DNA of 21,028 nucleotides from NCBI GenBank assembly GCA_964575425.1, contig CAZNRD010000046.1, positions 1 through 21,028 on the forward strand. The letters are read 5' to 3'. The notes under the pieces are model-generated. The model did not search any database, was not told the origin of the DNA, and saw only the letters and a list, made by a program, of their open reading frames with translations. Source of the DNA: DATEAV01 sp964575425. Lineage in GTDB: Bacteria > Chloroflexota > Anaerolineae > Anaerolineales > E44-bin32. Below, in pieces: positions 16,422 through 21,028 of this stretch. Positions within the stretch are counted from its first letter, which is position 1. Each line of letters starts with the position of its first letter. A program made the position numbers and the translations under genes.

Positions 16422-17189
16422 CTAACCCAAGAAGCCGTTCTCTCTGAGGACATCGACGATGCGCGCTGCGATGGTCTCTGCATCCCCGTCGATCATGATT
16501 GCTCGACCGGCTGCTTCCGGTTGGAACAGACGTGAAACCGGCAAACCGCCCGTGCCATCGCATTCGCCCGCTTGTACGCTTTCAATCTGTGCAGTCTGCA
16601 TGGCCTGACGCACTTTGCTGACAGCCACATAGCGCGGCGGTTTCTCCGCCGCCTGGATGCCCAGCACGGCGGGCAGTTCCACCACCATCTCGGCCACCAA
16701 TCCGCCGGGATATTCCTTGCGCGCTACCGCCTTGCCCTCGGCAATCGCCACCCCGGCAACATAGCCCAGGTAGGGCAGGCCGAGATGTGCAGCAAGCAGC
16801 GGACCCAGGGCTCCATCCATGTCGTCATGCGCCTGGACGCCCGTGAGCACCAGGTCTGGCAGCAGTCCCTTGACCACGGGGACGAGTGCGCGCGCCAGGG
16901 CGTGGTTGTTGGCCGGGGCGCCGGCCTCGCCGCTGAGCTTGATCAGGCGGTCGGCGCCCTTGGCGGCCGCTGTGAAGAGGACATCGTCGGCGCCTTCCAC
17001 GTCCGGGGCGATGACCGATACGCTGCCCCCGACACGCTCCTTGAGAAGGATGGCCTGTTCGATGGAGTGGTCGTCGGACTCGTTGATGATCAGGCGGAGC
17101 CACGAAGTGTCGAGTGCCTTGCCGCTCGGGTCGATCGTGAGTTCTTCGACCAGATCCGGCACCAACTTGACGAGAACGACAAGGTTCAT
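16422..17189 (-). CDS. etfB: Electron transfer flavoprotein beta subunit (EtfB)
   Basis: Partner of EtfA, 255 residues, typical family length. It opens with MNLVVLVKLVPD and has NESDDHSIEQAILLKE (about residues 36-51), the ETF-beta pattern for NPFDEYAVEEA-type segments, and LTGVQAHDDMDGALGP (115-130), which lines the nucleotide site. Whether the beta site holds AMP (non-bifurcating) or FAD (bifurcating) cannot be decided by eye. The ATG at 17189 has AAAGGTGA upstream and starts 12 bp after the stop of the soluble HdrD-like gene. Tight spacing on both sides points to a four-gene etf operon. Confidence 0.95.
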   Translation of the reverse strand: MNLVVLVKLVPDLVEELTIDPSGKALDTSWLRLIINESDDHSIEQAILLKERVGGSVSVIAPDVEGADDVLFTAAAKGADRLIKLSGEAGAPANNHALARALVPVVKGLLPDLVLTGVQAHDDMDGALGPLLAAHLGLPYLGYVAGVAIAEGKAVARKEYPGGLVAEMVVELPAVLGIQAAEKPPRYVAVSKVRQAMQTAQIESVQAGECDGTGGLPVSRLFQPEAAGRAIMIDGDAETIAARIVDVLRENGFLG

Positions 17190-17201
17190 GCGTTCACCTT
17201 T

Positions 17202-18410
17202 CTAGTCGCCCATCGCCTCGGCCAGCAGCTCGGCGACGTCTTTCACCGCCAGGTTCGCCGCTTCGGGGACGACCTTGGTTGCATCTTCGAAGCGCAGGGG
17301 CTCGTACGGGCAGGCGACGGCCAGGATGTCGGCGCCGACGGCCAGGGCCTCCTGAATGCGCCATTCCGATGTGCGGGTGTGAGCCTTCTCCCAGTGGAAG
17401 CCGTCCAGCCACATTCCTCCACCCCCGCCGCCGCAGCAGAGGCTGGTTGTACGGGTGTGGGCCATCTCGACGACGTCAGCCCCGGGGATCGCCTGGAGCA
17501 GGGCGCGTGGCTCATCATAAATGTTGTTGACGCGCCCGAGGTAGCATGGGTCGTGGTACGCGATTCGCGCCTTGAGCTCGCGGTGCAGCAGCGGCCGCAG
17601 CTGCTCCAGTCGCTCGGCCAGGTAGGTGGTGTAGTGCCACACCGGGTAGGAAATACCCAGGGCCGGGTACTCGTTCTTCAGCGCGTTGTATGCGTGTGGG
17701 TCGGTGGTGACAATGGCCTCAAACTGGTAGCGGCGGAAGGCCTGGCCGTTCTTGTTGGCCAGCAACTCGAACAGGCCGCGCTCACCGGCCAGCCGCTGTG
17801 AGTCCCCATCGCTTGCTTCTTCGGGGCCGAGGATGGCAAAGTCGAGGCCAAGGCCGCGAAAGACTTTGGCCAGGGCGCGGCTCACGGACTGGAGCCGCGG
17901 ATGGTAGGAACCATAGTCGCCGACGAACCACAGGATCGCCGCCGACGGCTTGTCCTTGCCAAAGAGCGGCACGGGGGGCGTGAGGTCCCTCACCCAGTCC
18001 GCGCGCTTGCGCGGCGACTGCCCGAGCACGTTGCCGTAGCGCTGGGAGTTCTCCAGCGCTTGCGACAGCTCCGTCGGCACCTTGCCTGCCAGCAGGACTT
18101 CTTCCTTTGCGCGCGTCATCAGCGTCGACGTCAAGGGTATCTGCGCCGGACACACCTGCGCGCACGCGTAGCACGAAAGACAGAGCCAGATCGAGTCGCT
18201 CGTCGTCACCTGGTCGAATTCCTCGGCTCGCAGGGCGGTGATCATCCGGCTGGGCGGAAAATCCATCAAGAAGCCGTACGGGCAGACCCCACTGCACGAG
18301 CCACATTGCAGGCAGCGGCGGATGCGTTCGCCAGCGGGGAATTGACTCAGGCTGCTTAGAAAACGAGTGCTGGTGGAGGAGTAGACAGGCTGCGCGGCCG
18401 CTGCGACCAA
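17202..18410 (-). CDS. Soluble HdrD-like (HdrC-HdrB fused) Fe-S oxidoreductase next to etfB
   Basis: A 402-residue protein without membrane segments: two [4Fe-4S] motifs (CLQCGSCSGVCP, Cys33-43; CLSCYACAQVCP, Cys77-87), then a CCG part. It is a paralogue of the soluble half of the membrane oxidoreductase two genes on, sharing SQRYGNVLGQS/LGRYGNSFGQS, LWFVGDYGSYH, TDPHAYN and YHDPCYLGR. The first CCG site lacks cysteines; the second keeps Cys289, Cys325-326 (CCGGGGGG) and Cys367 (ACPYE), with Glu370 where the last Cys is expected. It probably hands electrons to or from EtfBA; the partner is unknown. The TTG start at 18410 is supported by AGGAGGTGA just upstream and by the absence of a better start before the first motif. 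Confidence 0.88.
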   Translation of the reverse strand: MVAAAAQPVYSSTSTRFLSSLSQFPAGERIRRCLQCGSCSGVCPYGFLMDFPPSRMITALRAEEFDQVTTSDSIWLCLSCYACAQVCPAQIPLTSTLMTRAKEEVLLAGKVPTELSQALENSQRYGNVLGQSPRKRADWVRDLTPPVPLFGKDKPSAAILWFVGDYGSYHPRLQSVSRALAKVFRGLGLDFAILGPEEASDGDSQRLAGERGLFELLANKNGQAFRRYQFEAIVTTDPHAYNALKNEYPALGISYPVWHYTTYLAERLEQLRPLLHRELKARIAYHDPCYLGRVNNIYDEPRALLQAIPGADVVEMAHTRTTSLCCGGGGGGMWLDGFHWEKAHTRTSEWRIQEALAVGADILAVACPYEPLRFEDATKVVPEAANLAVKDVAELLAEAMGD

Positions 18411-18438
18411 GGCTCACCTCCTGCAGTGTCGCTTCCTG

Positions 18439-18539
18439 GCCCCAGGGATTCGGGGCTGAACGGTGCCACCGGTGTGGCAGCGCGCTGAAGCGGGAAGACG
18501 GGGAACCCACACCTTTGGCACCAGCGCGGTTCGGTGCCA
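18439..18539 (-). promoter_or_regulatory. Three tandem stem-loops in the leader of the etf block
   Basis: Read on the minus strand, within about 130 nt upstream of the TTG start: stem TGGCACC/GGTGCCA (18516-18522 with 18533-18539, 10-nt loop), stem TGCCAC/GTGGCA (18464-18469 with 18474-18479, 4-nt loop), and stem GCCCC/GGGGC (18439-18443 with 18452-18456, 8-nt loop). GGTGCCA also occurs at 18462-18468, so the 18516 arm could pair with either copy, which allows alternative folds. This may be a regulatory 5' leader. No known riboswitch class is recognised. Confidence 0.35.
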
Positions 18540-18713
18540 GCCACCGGCCGGGGTTGCTCCGGCATCGCCTTGGGGCCTGAGCTGCATTCGCGCCCGTCGC
18601 TCCGCCGTCTGCCCAGAACCAAAGATCCAGCGCTTGTTGAGGAAGCCGGCTCGTTATGTCCAATATTGCTGGCTTGCCCCAAAGGATGCTACCGTCAACT
18701 GTACCCAACGCCA

Positions 18714-18729
18714 AGTGACAGAGGTCACA
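18714..18729. promoter_or_regulatory. CRP/FNR-type palindrome candidate
   Basis: The sequence AGTGACAGAGGTCACA has the GTGA-N6-TCAC symmetry of CRP/FNR-family operators (consensus TGTGA-N6-TCACA), missing one consensus base on the left. It sits in the middle of the divergent spacer, about 230 bp from fhs and 305 bp from the etf block. A short motif like this can occur by chance. Confidence 0.3.
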
Positions 18730-18961
18730 CCTTCTTCGGGTGAGGCGCGCCATCCCAGTAGCAGGGGCAAGACGCCCCACGGGACGCGAGGAGCCGGCGC
18801 AGCGCCGCGGAGTCGGTCGCGCCGCTTGGCAGAGGTGATACCCTGCGCCGGGTTCCAAGGATTATCGTCGCTTGCCTCAGGCACCGATTGTAGGCACACT
18901 TAAGGGGACTGTCCGACCGGCAGCCCGACTGCCCATGCCTATACCTGAGGAGCAAGGAGCA

Positions 18962-20968
18962 ATGCCCCCAAAGAAGGTCGCCGCGAAGAAAGCCAAGACT
19001 GTCCGAAAGCCCCAACCCAAGAAGGCCGCAGCCAGGAAGCCGGCCGCGAAGAAGGTGGCAAAGAAGGCCGCTGTCCCCTTCAGCCCCATCCGTCTTCGCC
19101 TGTTGCGCCCCGTGCCCTCCGACATCGAGATCGCGCAGGCCGTCAGACCGAAGCCCATCCACCTGATCGCCGAAGAAGTCGGCATCCGCCCGGAGGAGCT
19201 TGAACTGCACGGGGAGTACAAGGCCAAAGTCAGGCTGGAGATCCTCGATCGCCTCAAGAACCGACCGGATGGCAAGTACATCGACGTCACCGCCATTACG
19301 CCGACACCACTCGGTGAGGGGAAGACGACGACAACGATGGGCCTGACCCAGGCACTGGGCGCCCATTTGGGCAAGCGCGTGTTCACCTGCATCCGCCAGC
19401 CCAGCCAGGGCCCGACGTTCGGCATCAAGGGCGGCGCCGCCGGCGGCGGCTACTCGCAGGTCATCCCCATGGAGGACTTCAACCTCCACCTGACCGGCGA
19501 CATTCACGCCATCACCGCCGCCAACAACCTGCTGGCCGCCGCCATCGATTCCCGCATGTTCCACGAGGCGCAGCAGACGGACGAGCAGCTCTTTAACGCG
19601 CTGTGCCCCAAGGACAAGCAGGGCAAGCGCCGATTCTCTCCTTCCATGCTTCGCCGCATGAAGAGACTGGGCATCGACAAGACCGATCCGGAAGCGCTGA
19701 CCCCCGAGGAGCGCTCCCGCTTCGCCCGCCTCGACATTGACCCCGACACCATCACCTGGCGGCGCGTCGTCGACACCAACGACCGCTTCCTGCGCGACAT
19801 CACCGTCGGTCAGGGCCCCGAAGAGAAGGGGATGACTCGGCGCACGGGCTTCGACATCACGGTCGCCAGCGAGGTCATGGCTATCCTGGCTCTGACAACC
19901 GACATGGCGGATCTACGCGAGCGGATGGGCCGCATCGTCATTGGCACCAGCAGGAAGGGCGAGGCCGTCACCGCCGAGGACCTGGGCGTGGCCGGCGCCA
20001 TGACCGTCTTGATGAAGGACGCCATCAAGCCCACCCTGATGCAGTCCCTCGAAGGGACTCCGGTCTTCGTGCATGCTGGCCCATTTGCCAACATCGCCCA
20101 CGGTCAGAGTTCGATCATCGCCGACAAGATCGCCCTCAAGCTCGCCGACTACGTGGTCACCGAGTCCGGGTTTGGGGCCGACATTGGCATGGAGAAGTTC
20201 TTCGGTGTCAAGTGCCGCTATTCGGGGCTGATCCCGAATGTGGTTGTGCTCGTGGCCACCGTGCGTGCCCTCAAGATGCACGGCGGTGGGCCCAAGGTGG
20301 TTGCCGGCAAGCCGCTCGATCATGCGTACGCCGAGGAGAACCTGGACCTGCTGCGCAAGGGACTGCCGAACATGCAGCATCACATCAAGAACGCGCTGAG
20401 GTACGGCGTCCCAGTCGTGGTGGCGGTCAACTCGTTTGCGACCGACACGCCGGCCGAGGTCGAGCTGGTGCGGCAGGCGGCCGTGGAGGCAGGTGCCGAG
20501 GACGCGGTGGTCTGCACCCACTGGATGGACGGCGGCAAAGGCGCAGTCAAGCTTGCTGAGTTGGTGGTCAAGACGGCGGAGAAGCCCAGCAACTTCAGGT
20601 TCCTCTACCCGCTGGAGTGGTCGATCAAGAAGAAGATCGAGACCGTGTGCAAGGAGATCTACGGCGCCGACGGCGTCGAGTACCTGCCCGAGGCGGAGAA
20701 GAAGATCGAACTGTACACCAGACTTGGATTCGACAAGTTGCCGCTCAACATGGCCAAGACCCACCTTAGCCTGAGCCACGACCCGAACCTGAAGGGCGTC
20801 CCCAAGGGGTTCATCGTCCCCATCCGGGACATCCGGGCAGCCGTTGGTGCCGGCTTCCTCTACCCGCTGCTGGGCGAGATGCGCACCATGCCGGGGCTGC
20901 CCACGCGGCCCGTCTTCTACGACGTTGACCTGGACCTGAAGACCGGGAGGGTCGTCGGCCTGTTCTAG
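18962..20968 (+). CDS. fhs: Formate-tetrahydrofolate ligase (formyl-THF synthetase), extended form
   Basis: Catalyses formate + THF + ATP to 10-formyl-THF in the methyl branch of the Wood-Ljungdahl pathway. Motifs: P-loop TPLGEGKTT (115-123), RQPSQGPTFGIKGGAAGGGY (145-164), FANIAHG (375-381), VTESGFGADIGMEKF (399-413) and VATVRALKMHGGGP (431-444). At 668 residues it is about 110 longer than the usual 557. Two regions explain this: an N-terminal K/A/P-rich tail of about 50 residues, and an insert near 203-262 containing RLGIDKTDPEALTPEE and FARLDIDPDTITW, which resembles the eukaryotic C1-THF synthase form. The ATG at 18962 has GAGGAG 9 nt upstream. A GTG at 19112 (PSDIEIAQ), the canonical N terminus, lacks a ribosome-binding site. 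The frame is also open to 18872. Confidence 0.96.
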   Translation: MPPKKVAAKKAKTVRKPQPKKAAARKPAAKKVAKKAAVPFSPIRLRLLRPVPSDIEIAQAVRPKPIHLIAEEVGIRPEELELHGEYKAKVRLEILDRLKNRPDGKYIDVTAITPTPLGEGKTTTTMGLTQALGAHLGKRVFTCIRQPSQGPTFGIKGGAAGGGYSQVIPMEDFNLHLTGDIHAITAANNLLAAAIDSRMFHEAQQTDEQLFNALCPKDKQGKRRFSPSMLRRMKRLGIDKTDPEALTPEERSRFARLDIDPDTITWRRVVDTNDRFLRDITVGQGPEEKGMTRRTGFDITVASEVMAILALTTDMADLRERMGRIVIGTSRKGEAVTAEDLGVAGAMTVLMKDAIKPTLMQSLEGTPVFVHAGPFANIAHGQSSIIADKIALKLADYVVTESGFGADIGMEKFFGVKCRYSGLIPNVVVLVATVRALKMHGGGPKVVAGKPLDHAYAEENLDLLRKGLPNMQHHIKNALRYGVPVVVAVNSFATDTPAEVELVRQAAVEAGAEDAVVCTHWMDGGKGAVKLAELVVKTAEKPSNFRFLYPLEWSIKKKIETVCKEIYGADGVEYLPEAEKKIELYTRLGFDKLPLNMAKTHLSLSHDPNLKGVPKGFIVPIRDIRAAVGAGFLYPLLGEMRTMPGLPTRPVFYDVDLDLKTGRVVGLF

Positions 20969-21028
20969 TGTCGCGTTTCATAAGTTGTGATAATATCATG
21001 GCCATGCCCGCGAGTGGAGGGGTGCCAT
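20969..21028. other. Region downstream of fhs, window edge
   Basis: 60 bp with no complete gene. An AT-rich patch (GATAATATC, about 20989-20997) precedes GGAGGGG at 21016-21022, and the window ends in AT (21027-21028), which could be the start of an ATG for a following plus-strand gene. No terminator hairpin is evident after fhs. Confidence 0.3.

Larger units (their letters stand above)
18411..18961. other. Intergenic region between divergent etf block and fhs
   Basis: 551 bp between two divergent genes. I see no credible gene: the open frames here have no family-like sequence. It must hold promoters for both directions, but no clear -35/-10 pair stands out. It contains three consecutive stem-loops near the etf side (18439-18456, 18464-18479, 18516-18539), a CRP/FNR-like palindrome (18714-18729), and a GC-rich inverted repeat around 18792-18808. 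The strong ribosome-binding sites at each end are described with their genes. Confidence 0.6.

Noticed and set aside
18421..18600. Possible SAM-type (GCAACC ... GGTGCCAA on the minus strand) or cobalamin riboswitch
   Set aside because: Only short fragments resemble the SAM-I core; the flanking conserved elements and outer stem are missing, and no B12-box match is present.
18356..18682. Minus-strand open frame with a CQRCG zinc-ribbon-like spot
   Set aside because: Only one CxxC, low-complexity surroundings, and it runs over the ribosome-binding site and start of the HdrD-like gene; likely chance.
18856..18900. Sigma-70-like promoter for fhs (TTGCCT, 17 bp, CACACT)
   Set aside because: Only three of six -10 bases match; not supportable by eye.
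18463..18903. Plus-strand 146-codon open frame in the intergenic region
   Set aside because: No recognisable family, arginine/proline-rich shadow composition, and no good start.
1..21028. Insertion sequences, CRISPR arrays, tRNA or rRNA genes
   Set aside because: I found no transposase-like frame, regular direct-repeat array or tRNA/rRNA-like sequence in either strand.

Overview
The window is a GC-rich stretch of a bacterial chromosome or metagenome scaffold from an anaerobe. It carries H2-metabolism and one-carbon (Wood-Ljungdahl-type) energy genes. The gene content would fit an anaerobic bacterium such as an Anaerolineae/Dehalococcoidia-type Chloroflexota member: a complete MvhADG-HdrABC set, EtfBA beside HdrD-like Fe-S oxidoreductases, and formate-THF ligase. 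That assignment is inference from gene content; no rRNA or marker gene is present. A run of 10 Ns at 3944-3953 shows this is a scaffolded assembly.

Layout. At the left, on the plus strand, are three [NiFe]-hydrogenase maturation genes: the 3' end of hypC (1-167), hypD (164-1276) and hypE (1280-2374). They converge on a long minus-strand block read from about 18.4 kb down to 2.4 kb. In transcription order this block holds: a soluble HdrD-like Fe-S oxidoreductase, etfB, etfA, and a membrane Fe-S oxidoreductase with a NarI-like domain; then a three-gene phosphorelay (Cache-HAMP histidine kinase, REC-histidine kinase, stand-alone REC); then hdrC, hdrB, hdrA, mvhD, hydrogenase small subunit (mvhG), hydrogenase large subunit (mvhA, interrupted by the N gap), a hairpin, and a hydrogenase maturation protease. 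A 551-bp intergenic region at 18411-18961 separates this block from the divergent fhs gene (18962-20968), which fills the right end.

How the genes work together. MvhADG plus HdrABC is the cytoplasmic electron-bifurcating hydrogenase/heterodisulfide-reductase type complex: H2 is oxidised, electrons pass through the MvhD [2Fe-2S] protein to the HdrA flavin, and from there to ferredoxin and to the HdrB acceptor site. HypCDE and the protease mature the NiFe centre. EtfBA with the two HdrD-like proteins resembles the EtfAB:(methyl)menaquinone oxidoreductase (EMO) arrangement, which moves electrons between a flavin pool and membrane quinone. Fhs activates formate onto tetrahydrofolate. The sensor trio lies between the two redox modules and has no DNA-binding output of its own.

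Most notable points: the two Etf-linked Fe-S oxidoreductases are paralogues that share the same loss of cysteines in their first CCG site and of the last cysteine of the second; Fhs has a lysine/alanine-rich N-terminal tail and an internal insert resembling the eukaryotic C1-THF-synthase form; the phosphorelay lacks an output domain; and the mvhA-protease and etf-fhs spacers contain inverted repeats.
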